Shown: positions 48,577-57,873 of the stretch, piece after piece | Numbering within the stretch: the stretch's first letter is position 1 | Layout: every line of letters begins with the position of its first letter | From: Calothrix sp. NIES-4101 | Lineage (GTDB): Bacteria; Cyanobacteriota; Cyanobacteriia; Cyanobacteriales; Nostocaceae | Direction of reading: 5' to 3' | Length of the DNA stretch: 64,000 nucleotides | Assembly (NCBI GenBank): GCA_004296455.1 | Contig: AP018280.1 | Location: 4,898,001 to 4,962,000 of the forward strand | The notes under the pieces: model-generated | The model's database searches: none | What the model was told of the DNA's origin: nothing | Seen by the model: only the letters and a program-made list of their open reading frames with translations | Made by a program: the position numbers and the translations under genes

Positions 48577-48800
48577 GCAAGTTTCGCACTCCCAAAACAA
48601 CCCTTACCAAATAGCGAACGACTTACGTCGCGCAAGCTTCGCATTCTCAAACCAATTTTAATAAAATCGCACTTCAAGCCAACCTTAATAAAATCGCATT
48701 CTCAAACCAACCCTCACTCAAACAGCGATTCTCAAAGCAATCCTTACAAAATCGCATTCCCAAATCCTCACGGCACAAAACGCGATCGCATCTCCAAAAC
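48577..48800. repeat. HIP1-anchored degenerate repeats, block 2
   Basis: Some seven to eight imperfect units of about 28-34 bp around AAAATCGCATTCTCAAACCA and CCTTAATAAAATCGCA, fewer with an intact GCGATCGC. Not a CRISPR: units are too variable and spacers are themselves repeats. No gene in 48523-48844. Confidence 0.6.
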
Positions 48801-48844
48801 AATTTAAACTAAAACTACGCAAGTATCTAGTAAGTAGCCCATCA

Positions 48845-49060
48845 TTAAAACTCTATTTCGTTAGGTGGTAGCAACTCATCTCGATAGGACTCAAAAATGA
48901 TACTTTCTGCTACACCTTTATATTGCATAATCATTTCTGACCAAGTAGTGCTTTTTGTCTCTAAGAAAGTTACAAATACTCGACTTTCAGTAATTCCTTG
49001 CGGAGTCTCGGCGAGTTCTATCTTGCCGTTTTTATAAATTCCTTCAATAGTTTTTAGCAT
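48845..49060 (-). CDS. DUF104-like small protein, possible antitoxin
   Basis: 71 residues from ATG 49060: MLKTIEGIYKNGKIELAETP, a pattern shared by many small cyanobacterial proteins of the DUF104/AF2212 type, often next to PIN-domain toxins. The open frame extends to 49213, but that part reads through a repeated TGGGTGAAACGAAGTTAAAC palindrome and is not protein-like. No toxin gene is adjacent, so it may be another orphan antitoxin. Confidence 0.7.
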   Translation of the reverse strand: MLKTIEGIYKNGKIELAETPQGITESRVFVTFLETKSTTWSEMIMQYKGVAESIIFESYRDELLPPNEIEF

Positions 49061-49188
49061 TTGTATATGCCTCCGACCGAAATCATAGTATTTTTGAAGT
49101 TTGGGGTAAATTGTGTCAATTGATTGTAGGTTGTGTTCTGTAAAGCCTTCACCCAAACTAAAGATTACTGCACTAGAAATCTTAAAAG

Positions 49189-49213
49189 TTGGGTTTAACT
49201 TCGTTTCACCCAA
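49189..49213. repeat. TTGGGTTTAACTTCGTTTCACCC palindromic repeat
   Basis: Imperfect palindrome (GGGTTTAACTTCGTTTCACCC) of a type scattered in cyanobacterial genomes. It creates an artificial upstream extension of the small gene at 48845-49060. Confidence 0.5.
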
Positions 49214-49371
49214 TCTACCCAGGATTGCGATCTCACTTGTAAAAACTTACGTAAAATCACTCATTTTTATTGTCAATTTTTTCGTGTATAAACATGTATA
49301 AAGATATTACTTCCTAGTCAAAACGATTAGATAGAAAAAATATTTTCAGTAATTAATCATTATAAATTAAT

Positions 49372-50289
49372 ATGTTTTTCGATGCACTATTTTCTATTGG
49401 TACAACTGTTATTACAGAGTTTGTAAGATGTGCTGCTGTAGAAGTTGTTCGTCAGATTCATCATCATTGGTCTAAATCTCGCTATAAACAAGATTCTTCA
49501 GATAAATCCACTAGTAGCTCATATAGTAATAAAGTCGCCAAAGATGTTACCGAAGAACTTGAGGTTATTGATGTAGAGATTGTTGAACTGGAGAAAAAAG
49601 AAAAACGTGACGGTTATTGTTCCCAGCAAGACCAAGAACATAAGCAAGAATTAGAACGATTACGTGATGATAAATTTGAAGAATTGCAAAAACGTAAATC
49701 GACAGAAATTATCGAAGAACAGCGTGCAAATCCCGAAAACTATGAAATCTCAAATTTAGGAGGTGACAACGTTCACATACCACAATTTCACATGGGTCAA
49801 GCTGTACTAGGAAAAAAATGTAGTTGCGGAAAACCTATGATTTTGCAGTCTAGACAGCGTCTTGATGGTAGCTTGTACCAATTGAATGACTTTTTCTGGG
49901 CTTGTACTGGTTTCTACAATAATCAACCTTTACAATGTAGACGAACACAAAGCTTTGCAGCTAAGGATGTAGCCTTTCTTCATAAATCTGATATTTTTGA
50001 ATTGCAAGTTTCTCACCAAGAACTCTCTACAATATTTAATGATCCTTCTGTTAGTAAAGCAACAGTTTCTCGAATAAAATCTCATTTGAAAGAAAAAGAT
50101 GATGATATATTATGTCCAATTCATCATGTGCCTATGACCTTACGAGAAAAACGTGACCATTCAGGTGTTGCTCTGGATATCTTTTTTCTCGCATGTCCTC
50201 ATATTGGATGTCAACAAATTGTTAAGCTAAAATCACCTGCACAATTGGCTGCTTACTTGAAACGTAGGGAAGGACGTGGAATTATATAG
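49372..50289 (+). CDS. Protein with coiled coil and two zinc ribbons, unknown
   Basis: 305 residues. An N-terminal helix (residues 1-30) is followed by a charged coiled coil (about 55-120). Then a topoisomerase-I-like C4 zinc ribbon: Cys150-x-Cys152, the KPM turn, WACTG with Cys178, and Cys189. A second zinc-binding unit follows: Cys248, His251/252, Cys275, His277, Cys280. Both ribbons share the pattern C-x(1-2)-C/H...PM...(F)xAC...C, so they look like a duplicated module. Topoisomerase-type ribbons usually bind single-stranded DNA. No enzymatic domain seen. In the accessory region with TA and nuclease genes. Confidence 0.75.
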   Translation: MFFDALFSIGTTVITEFVRCAAVEVVRQIHHHWSKSRYKQDSSDKSTSSSYSNKVAKDVTEELEVIDVEIVELEKKEKRDGYCSQQDQEHKQELERLRDDKFEELQKRKSTEIIEEQRANPENYEISNLGGDNVHIPQFHMGQAVLGKKCSCGKPMILQSRQRLDGSLYQLNDFFWACTGFYNNQPLQCRRTQSFAAKDVAFLHKSDIFELQVSHQELSTIFNDPSVSKATVSRIKSHLKEKDDDILCPIHHVPMTLREKRDHSGVALDIFFLACPHIGCQQIVKLKSPAQLAAYLKRREGRGII

Positions 50290-50427
50290 AATACAATCTA
50301 ATGCAAATTATAAGAGCGATATTTGGCATTGTATAAATACAGGATTAATCTTAATTTGAAGCTCTTGAAAATTCTCTGCAAAATGATGAAAAATCATCCT
50401 ATTATTCAAGAAAAGCTGATATTTAAT

Positions 50428-50453
50428 AAAAAAGGATGAGCGAACGCCCATCC
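50428..50453 (-). terminator. Terminator of the Rpn-type gene
   Basis: On the minus strand GGATGGGC pairs with GCTCATCC (one G-U) around GTTC and is followed by TTTTTT. Lies 34 bp after the stop. Confidence 0.8.
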
Positions 50454-50487
50454 CAAAAATCATAAAATTTAGTTAACCTATTTATAA

Positions 50488-51312
50488 CTAACTGCTGACA
50501 TTACGATCAAGCCAAGTCACTAAATCGGAAACATTTGAAAAATCTAACAGAGCTTCAGCCAATAAATCTAATCTATCTATAGATAAACTTTTAATTCTTT
50601 CGAGTAATACCAAATCTATTTCACCCAAACGCCGATTGAGTAGACGTATAATTACACGTTCTTCACCTTGTTTATTTCCTTTCTGCAAAATATCCTGGTA
50701 AATAACTGATTCTTGCATAATATCCTCACTCAATAACTGACGAATTAAACCCTTTTCAAACCGCAAACCTGCTAGAATTTCAGTATAAGCTGCCGTATTT
50801 TGTCTTGTTTCTCTATCTGCGATTGTAGCGATTTCCTGGGCAACTTGCGATAATAACTCCTGTGGAGAATCGGTTCGGCATAAAGAAGCTAACGGCAATA
50901 AAGCCGAATTGTCCAAAAATAAACTCGAATCCTGCTCCCACATTCTCACAGCACGATACCTGTGAACGGTAGATTCCTCACGATATTCTTCGGCAAAAGC
51001 AATTTCATCATCTGTTTCCTGCAAAAAAATGACAGATTGTGTCACAGAAGACCTGTATAAACGTTTGAGCCTGACGTAATAATCTAGCATTCGGAAAGGA
51101 ATCACAGGATTAGACTTTGTTAAAGTCTGAAATTCAATATGTAAAATTCGATTACCAGCCTGTATAAAAATCACCGAATCAGCACGGATTGGTTCCAAGC
51201 TTAACTCAGTTTTTAACACAGTAATATCGGTAGATTCTTCCCCAATTAACCATCTGACAAAATCTGCTGGATACTTTTCTGCTAGTATTTTACAAATATT
51301 ATCAAAACTCAC
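50488..51312 (-). CDS. Rpn/PD-(D/E)XK family protein with DUF4351 tail
   Basis: 274 residues from a GTG. N-terminal nuclease-like core: RADSVIFIQAG followed by ILHIEFQT, the D-x(n)-ExQ pattern of recombination-promoting nuclease/transposase-related (Rpn) proteins, then FRMLDYYVRLKRLY. C-terminal DUF4351-like helix pair (RLLNRRLGEIDLVLLERIKS and LSIDRLDLLAEALLDFSNVS). Common in many copies in filamentous cyanobacteria; role in genome maintenance is uncertain. Confidence 0.85.
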   Translation of the reverse strand: MSFDNICKILAEKYPADFVRWLIGEESTDITVLKTELSLEPIRADSVIFIQAGNRILHIEFQTLTKSNPVIPFRMLDYYVRLKRLYRSSVTQSVIFLQETDDEIAFAEEYREESTVHRYRAVRMWEQDSSLFLDNSALLPLASLCRTDSPQELLSQVAQEIATIADRETRQNTAAYTEILAGLRFEKGLIRQLLSEDIMQESVIYQDILQKGNKQGEERVIIRLLNRRLGEIDLVLLERIKSLSIDRLDLLAEALLDFSNVSDLVTWLDRNVSS

Positions 51313-51395
51313 TCAATTTATCCCTGATTAATATTAGGAATATCATAGGACATAATTGATCACAGATCACACTCCTAAACCAACACTAACAGAAA

Positions 51396-51499
51396 CAGCG
51401 ATCGCATACTCAAACCGACAGCTACCAAAACAGCGATCGCACTCTCAAACTGACAACTACCAAAACAGCGATCGCACTTCCAAATCAACCTTCACAAAA
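51396..51499. repeat. Three tandem 35-bp HIP1 repeats
   Basis: Units at 51396-51430, 51431-51465 and 51466-51499 all begin CAGCGATCGC and continue [AT]CTCAAAC and an ACTACCAAAA-like end. The first two differ at five or so positions. Block 3 of the HIP1-anchored family. Confidence 0.75.
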
Positions 51500-51519
51500 C
51501 AGTATTCACTCAATAAGGT

Positions 51520-51984
51520 CTAGTTTGAAGACAAATTAAGCATGGTACAAACACGATTTTTGAACTCTTGAAAACCACCGTTACTATCCCAATATGTTTT
51601 AAAAGTAGGCAACGTTTCTAATTCCATCACATTACCACCTTCATAGCTAAGAACTTCAGGGTATCCAAAGACAATATCAGCTTTTGCAGAAATTAGCGGA
51701 TGATGACAATTTATTGCCCAGATTGTTTCAACAATTCGATAGATATTGTAATCTCCTTCCCAAGGATATTTTTCATGCTTGTAATCTAATACTTTGACAA
51801 GATGAGTTACATAACCTTTTTGCCTTAGCAAAATTAAATCATCTTTATCAGGTTTGTCCGCATTACTTGTATTATCCTTCCAACTAAGTTTGAATAAGTC
51901 CCCAGTATTTACATTTGGGTAAGCCCATAATTTACTATCTGGATGCTTTACGTTTTTAGTCCACTTTAGATTTATTAAGTCCAT
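51520..51984 (-). CDS. Hypothetical protein
   Basis: 154 residues from ATG 51984 (MDLINLKWTKN). Soluble, rich in Trp, Tyr and Asp, with WAYPNVNTGDLFKLSWKDN, DDLILLRQKGYVTHLVKVL and YRIVETIWAIN. The order (aromatic start, then a hydrophobic Gly turn and strand) faintly recalls EVE/PUA-like modules, but I cannot support that. Starts 12 bp after the TM2-gene stop on the same strand, so may share its transcript. Confidence 0.6.
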   Translation of the reverse strand: MDLINLKWTKNVKHPDSKLWAYPNVNTGDLFKLSWKDNTSNADKPDKDDLILLRQKGYVTHLVKVLDYKHEKYPWEGDYNIYRIVETIWAINCHHPLISAKADIVFGYPEVLSYEGGNVMELETLPTFKTYWDSNGGFQEFKNRVCTMLNLSSN

Positions 51985-51996
51985 AATTATCAAACC

Positions 51997-52677
51997 CTAA
52001 ATATCAAAGCGATAACGAATAGCCCCTGTATGCGATTCATTACTAATTTCTGCATAACCAGCTTTTTCAGCTTCTTGGAGAAGTTGTTTAACTTCTTCAG
52101 CCTCAAGCTCTGTATACATAGCAGCCTGAGCAATTGAAAGTTGACCACCATGCTCTTTCGCAGCCTTCAATAATTTCTGCATTGAACTGCTACCAGATGA
52201 TTTTGAGGCTTGTAATTCTTGTAACTGTTTAAGTTGAGGTATTTCGCCAATGTTCAATGTGACAGACTGATTAATATTGGGTGTTCCACCATGTAGTCCT
52301 CTAAGATAGGTATTGCGTTTTTCAACCATACCGGGAATAAGTGCTAGGTCTATTAGTTGACCAATACCAAACAGTCCAAAAGTGAAAAGGTACACTATCC
52401 CTGATTTGTCACTCTGGGAAACTAAAAATCGAACGCAATTTTTAAACTTCATACAGGAAGCAAATTTGAGCGTTTATTTCCTAACAGAAACTAAAAACCA
52501 TGAGTTTTTGAGTAAAAAGCTTATATGGCAAGGCTTTACGATTATTCTCTGGAGATAGTGATAAAAGAGGGCTATTCCACCTGCAAAATTACCTGTGTAA
52601 AATCTCTGACCACCACAAATACCAAAAAATACTAAACACCAGGTTAGGTATGCGGTTCCCGAATTGAGCGGTTGCAC
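51997..52677 (-). pseudogene. TM2-domain protein split by a 173-bp insertion
   Basis: The upstream part from GTG 52677 reads PLNSGTAYLTW, FFGICGGQRFYTG and NFAGGI, the first half of a TM2 domain. The downstream part resumes IVYLFTFGLFGIGQLIDLAL and IPGMV, the second half, followed by a Gln/Ser-rich linker and a winged-helix-like C-terminus (LLKAAKEHGGQLSIAQAAMY). Removing 52399-52571 plus one 4-bp repeat restores an unbroken frame (GGI-VYL). The 151-codon frame from 52452 starts inside the insertion, so a chimeric shortened protein could still be made. Confidence 0.85.
52399..52571. mobile_element. MITE-like element inserted in the TM2 gene
   Basis: 173 bp bounded by imperfect inverted repeats: CCCTGATTTGTCACTCT at the left and, read inward from the right, CCCTCTTTTATCACTAT. 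It is flanked by a direct 4-bp duplication CTAT at 52395-52398 and 52572-52575. No transposase is encoded. The host gene reads through perfectly if the element and one CTAT are removed, which is direct evidence of insertion. Confidence 0.85.
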
Positions 52678-52843
52678 GACTGTATCCTCAACTATTAATC
52701 GAATATGGTTATCTTTATTTATGATTCCCAAATTCAGAGATACAACTAACAAAGGATTTGAAAAATATAAAAATTGTGAAAATGGTTGTTTAATTTTATA
52801 GCGGCTACCTTGAAAGTTAAATGCAAGCTCCACTAGACACAAC

Positions 52844-52870
52844 AAAAAAAGATGAGCGATCACACTCATC
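52844..52870 (-). terminator. Terminator of ahcY
   Basis: On the minus strand GATGAGTG pairs with CGCTCATC (one G-U) around TGAT, then seven T. 48 bp past the ahcY stop. Confidence 0.85.
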
Positions 52871-52917
52871 CTCAAAGCCTATATTTTCAACGAAACTAAT
52901 TCGTTACTAACTAACTC

Positions 52918-54195
<1,278 letters not shown>

Positions 54196-54470
54196 TCAAC
54201 TATTCCTCTGTTAATTAAGTTTTATGGCGTAATTACTTACGCACTCTACTAGGGTAGACCACGACTGCCAAAATGACACAAATTTTGCTCATTTCTTAGT
54301 TGGCGATCGCGAATCCTGAACTAGCTTCACTTTTTCTTCAGTGTTATGTCAATGACGTTCTCCGTTTTTTTGCGGTATCTTTAGGCTTACTGTGACTCAA
54401 ACCGGCAATAACTTTATCAAAAACTTAAAATACAGTACTTTCTAACTACAAGAACTACTGTCTTTATAAA

Positions 54471-54550
54471 AGAAGAAACCCGCTTTCCCGTCAAAAAGTT
54501 AGATGATGCTCGATACTTAAAATCCAAGAAACCGGACTTCTTTGGTCTTC
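54471..54550. repeat. Repeat family B, copy 2 (inverted)
   Basis: AGAAGAAACCCGCTTTCCCG at the left, GATGATGCTCGATACTTAAA in the core and AATCCAAGAAACCGGACTTC at the right; the complement matches the copy at 41081-41143. Its ends are themselves inverted (GAAACCCG and its complement-like GGTTTC). The surrounding 54196-54699 has no gene. Confidence 0.65.
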
Positions 54551-54699
54551 AGCTTTAGTTTATACATATTTATACATAGCCTCTTAGCCTGGATACATTT
54601 GCCCTCAAGCCTTTTGACTAGGGAACAGCAAGAGCAAGCTATTCAGCAGTGATTATTATTTAAATTCTCAAATTTCTACACATTTGAGTACTAATGTAC

Positions 54700-54786
54700 T
54701 ATAATAAGAGAAGAGTATCTGACAGCCCGGTGAAGCGGAACAGCCCCATAAAAATCTCTTGGAAGAGCCATACGAGGGTAAGTACA
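54700..54786 (+). promoter_or_regulatory. -10 box and possibly structured leader
   Basis: TATAAT at 54700-54705 is a good -10 element, next to an AGTAC-TAAT-GTACT inverted repeat. The following about 75-nt leader can fold: GTAT (54714-54717) with ATAC, enclosing a CCG-GTGAAG-CGG hairpin and a CTCT-TGGA-AGAG hairpin, a three-way-junction-like form. The frame that begins at 54694 has its ATG on top of the promoter, so the gene starts at 54787. The fold was judged by eye. Confidence 0.4.
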
Positions 54787-55050
54787 ATGATGAAACACTA
54801 CATTCTCAGTTTAAATCCCACAGCTAAACATGAATGGGATAGATGTATATTACGCGACCCATTAACTGCAAAGCGTCCTGAGATTGCCAAGATGGTGGCG
54901 GATGCAGTTGGCGCGGATGCTGGTAGCTATTTGGTGAGTGTGAATATTGAAATTCAGGTATTAGAGAAAGCTCCTGCGCCTCAGGTGGAACAATTAACTC
55001 TCAATATTACAGATGTAAACGAGAAGCAACACTTGCGGGAAGCTGCTTAG
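54787..55050 (+). CDS. Conserved-looking protein of unknown function (pair, first gene)
   Basis: 87 residues from ATG 54787 (a second ATG follows). MKHYILSLNPTAKHEWDRCI, then LTAKRPEIAKMVADAVGADA and VSVNIEIQVLEKAP. A mixed helix-strand small domain, soluble, without known motifs. Preceded by a leader with possible structure, and followed by the 55170 gene on the same strand, suggesting a two-gene unit. I do not recognise the family. Confidence 0.65.
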   Translation: MMKHYILSLNPTAKHEWDRCILRDPLTAKRPEIAKMVADAVGADAGSYLVSVNIEIQVLEKAPAPQVEQLTLNITDVNEKQHLREAA

Positions 55051-55169
55051 AAGATATCTTGAGGCTGTAGCAATTGCGAACGCGAAAAACTTTTCGATTC
55101 TTGATCGCAACTAATTATTTCATTAATCAATACAGAGAAACATTATCTAGTTACTTGGTTTATATACCT

Positions 55170-55541
55170 ATGATGCAACTCAGTCATTACCCGTCTGTGA
55201 TATTTCAAGCTGCCCAAAGGGTAAACGAAATTGACTCGCAATTGATGGCAGTGCAACAACAAGTTCATCGATTTGAAGGCAATGCAGATAAAATTGCTGC
55301 CTTTGAAATGGATTTAAAAAACGATGCCCAGCGTAAAGCACGACGGTTTGAAGTGCTGCTGGTGGATAGGGATTATCAGAAAGCCGTGGATACTCAAGTA
55401 CAATTAATTACTGAGAAAGCAAATGCGATCGCACATTTAGAGTATTTGCGGAATCAGTTTAGTGTGGCTAAGTTGGAAGCACGGTTAAATATAGCCCAAC
55501 AGCTAACTGATTTTGAATCGCGGGAATTAGTTGGTTTGTAA
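55170..55541 (+). CDS. Coiled-coil protein of unknown function (pair, second gene)
   Basis: 123 residues from ATG 55170 (the frame extends back to 55074 in non-typical sequence). Helical throughout: FQAAQRVNEIDSQLMAVQQQ, FEMDLKNDAQRKARRFEVLL and HLEYLRNQFSVAKLEARLNI, a probable coiled coil. No membrane segment. Probably co-transcribed with the 54787 gene; the two may form a small complex, which is inference. Confidence 0.6.
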   Translation: MMQLSHYPSVIFQAAQRVNEIDSQLMAVQQQVHRFEGNADKIAAFEMDLKNDAQRKARRFEVLLVDRDYQKAVDTQVQLITEKANAIAHLEYLRNQFSVAKLEARLNIAQQLTDFESRELVGL

Positions 55542-55791
55542 TCTCTGGGTTTCGTTTTTAACTGTCATTTGTAACTTTCGTTTTACCGATAGAGCTTACT
55601 CCTACATCACATTTGATGTGGAAGTAATTTTCGGTTAATTAAATACCTCTTTCCTACATGGGAAGGGGTAAAATTTAATGATAAATAATGATAAATTATG
55701 CATCTTGGTAAATATTTGTGGTTTATAATTAATTAATAATTTTACAATTACTAATTTTACTATTGGCAAGCGTAGGAATGGGGAAAAATCT

Positions 55792-56373
55792 ATGACCATC
55801 GCCCAAGAGCAGCGCTATTATTCGCCCGGAGAGTATTTAGAAATCGAGGTAAATTCTCAAGAACGCAATGAATATGTAGATGGTAAAATTACTCCCATGA
55901 CAGGTGGCACTCTAAATCACAACCAAATTGCTGGTAATTTTTATGCAGGGCTTAATTTCGCCCTCAAGGGTAAACCTTTTCGTGTATTTGTCACAGACCA
56001 AAGATTGTGGATTCCCGACAAGAAAATTTACACATATCCTGATGTCATGGTGGTGAGAAAACCCATCGAATTACAAGAAGGACGTAGAGATACAATTGTT
56101 AATCCGGTGATGCTTGCTAAGGTATTATCAAATTCAACTAAAAGTAATGATCGGGATGAAAAATTTGCTGCTTATAGGACTATTTCCACTTTTGAAGAAT
56201 ATATTTTAATCGACCAATATACAATGCATGTGGAGCAATATTCCAAAACTGATAATAAGTGGATTTTTTCAGAATACGCAGATGAGAATGAAAAGATTTC
56301 GCTAACATCGGTTCCATTTGAAATTTCGTTAGCTGATATTTACGACAATGTTGATTTTGGAATTGGAGATTAG
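55792..56373 (+). CDS. Uma2 family (DUF820) protein, catalytic Glu changed
   Basis: 193 residues of the PD-(D/E)XK-like Uma2 family, very numerous in filamentous cyanobacteria. Seen: YYSPGEYLEIE, ERNEYVDGKITPM, TYPDVMVV with the first acidic residue Asp84, DEKFAAYRTISTFEEYILID. The usual IVEVLS motif reads LAKVLSNST, so a Lys (110) replaces the expected Glu; nuclease activity, if the family has it, is probably lost. Stand-alone. Confidence 0.87.
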   Translation: MTIAQEQRYYSPGEYLEIEVNSQERNEYVDGKITPMTGGTLNHNQIAGNFYAGLNFALKGKPFRVFVTDQRLWIPDKKIYTYPDVMVVRKPIELQEGRRDTIVNPVMLAKVLSNSTKSNDRDEKFAAYRTISTFEEYILIDQYTMHVEQYSKTDNKWIFSEYADENEKISLTSVPFEISLADIYDNVDFGIGD

Positions 56374-56383
56374 ATATCTAAGT

Positions 56384-57529
56384 TTAAACCTGTAGCAAAT
56401 TACGTAAAAATCCAGCAATGTTTTGATTAATTACCTCCACATCAAAACGTGCGATCGCACTTTCTCGAGCCTTATTTGCTAATGTTTGAGTTTTTTCAAT
56501 TTCTTGCATACATTGATTAATTACTATTGCTAATTCTTGGGGTTGATTTGGTACCACTAAAAAACCATTTACGCCATTTTCTACTATTTCCATTGCACCA
56601 CCTGCTTTAGCTGCAATCACAGGTTTTCCACATAACATTCCTTCCACTATCACTCTACCGAATGGTTCGGCTGCGGTAGAAGTGTGGGCAATCAAATCGC
56701 AAGCTGACATGAGTTGGGGGATATCATTGCGAAAACCGAGAAATTTAACACGATTTCCTAATCCTAAGTTTGTAACTTGTAGATGTAATTTTTTGACATA
56801 TTCTTGTTCACCAAATAATGCATCACCAACTAATATAACTACAGCATTCTCAGGACATTTTGCTAGTGCTTCAATGAGGATATGTTGTCCTTTCCAGGGA
56901 GAAAGACGACTAAAATGTCCGATGATAAACTTGTTTTCTAGCCCTAATTCTTGACGAAGTTTTTTGATTTCATCATTACTAATTTGATATAAATTTGAGT
57001 CAAAACCGTTGTAAGCAATTTCGATAATATTTTCCTTACCACCAGCTTCAATAAAAGCCTGTTTACTAGCTTGAGAATTAGCAATAATTAGTTTCGCAAA
57101 GCGGTTAGCGAGGCTAACAGCAATAGTTCGATTAGTTTTACTGAAATGTTCAGGTGAAAGAATATCGTGAAGATGGTAAACTAAGGGGCGGCGACTAATA
57201 AAACTTGCGATCGCACCTACAACTAAAGCCTTTTGTGTATTGGCGTAAATTAGATCATATTCACGGGCAATTGTTGCTACTTTATTAATGAGAGGTAACA
57301 GTTGAGTTAAACTTGCTAATCCTTGACTGAGACTGCTTTCTTTACGAACTTGAATTTCTCGATTCGTGAGAATCTCCACAGGAATTTCGTTTTGTTCCAG
57401 TAAGCTTTTAAAGGAACCATCAGCAAATAAACCGACTAAGCAATGATGACGGTACGGTTTGGCAATATCAATTAAACATAATTCTGCACCGCCCGGTTTA
57501 CCACTTTGATCTAAAAACAGAATTTTCAT
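56384..57529 (-). CDS. Glycosyltransferase family 4 (GT-B)
   Basis: 381 residues with the GT-B architecture. N-terminal acceptor domain (ILFLDQSGKPGGAELCLIDI, LVYHLHDI, LIIANSQASKQAF) and C-terminal donor domain (IIGHFSRLSPWKGQHILIEA, VKFLGFRNDIPQLMSACDLI and the retaining EX7E motif EPFGRVIVEGMLCGKPVIAA). Probably builds a surface polysaccharide or glycolipid. Sugar and acceptor unknown. Confidence 0.92.
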   Translation of the reverse strand: MKILFLDQSGKPGGAELCLIDIAKPYRHHCLVGLFADGSFKSLLEQNEIPVEILTNREIQVRKESSLSQGLASLTQLLPLINKVATIAREYDLIYANTQKALVVGAIASFISRRPLVYHLHDILSPEHFSKTNRTIAVSLANRFAKLIIANSQASKQAFIEAGGKENIIEIAYNGFDSNLYQISNDEIKKLRQELGLENKFIIGHFSRLSPWKGQHILIEALAKCPENAVVILVGDALFGEQEYVKKLHLQVTNLGLGNRVKFLGFRNDIPQLMSACDLIAHTSTAAEPFGRVIVEGMLCGKPVIAAKAGGAMEIVENGVNGFLVVPNQPQELAIVINQCMQEIEKTQTLANKARESAIARFDVEVINQNIAGFLRNLLQV

Positions 57530-57566
57530 AATTTAGAGATATTTATTTAAATATTTTTGCACTCCC

Positions 57567-57667
57567 ATATCATGTTCGGATAATCACTTAGAATTAAAAT
57601 TTATTCGCGTTCCCGCGCTTCTAAACCTCCGTGTCATCCTTAATAAGTATTCAACCGGACATGATAT
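57567..57667. repeat. MITE-like repeat family A, copy 3
   Basis: 101 bp, starts ATATCATGTTCGGATAATCA and ends CCGGACATGATAT, with CTCCGTGTCATCC inside. The best preserved terminal inverted repeat of the family. The rest of 57530-57873 has no gene. Confidence 0.8.
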
Positions 57668-57873
57668 TACTCATATTCCGTAGACTGGGTGTAAGTGCCG
57701 AAAAATATGTAATTAATTAACACATCAATCAAATAGGTGCTACTGTCTCACACCTAATCACCTAATCATGAGGTTTATTTTAGGTTTTGCAGAACAGCCA
57801 CCTTTACCACAAATTAATATTATTATCTGCTTAATCAATACTCCGCTCGACATCAACCGGTATAAACATTTGC

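Noticed and set aside
49061-49213. N-terminal extension of the small DUF104-like gene
   Set aside because: It reads through a palindromic repeat and lacks similarity to the family, which starts at MLKTIEG.
51396-51499. Possible CRISPR array (three ~35-bp units)
   Set aside because: The units carry no invariant repeat separated by unique spacers; the whole unit is repeated with scattered changes, and it centres on the HIP1 octamer. No cas gene is near.
54687-54700. NtcA-like site GTAC-TAAT-GTAC
   Set aside because: NtcA sites need GTA-N8-TAC; here the spacing is six bases.
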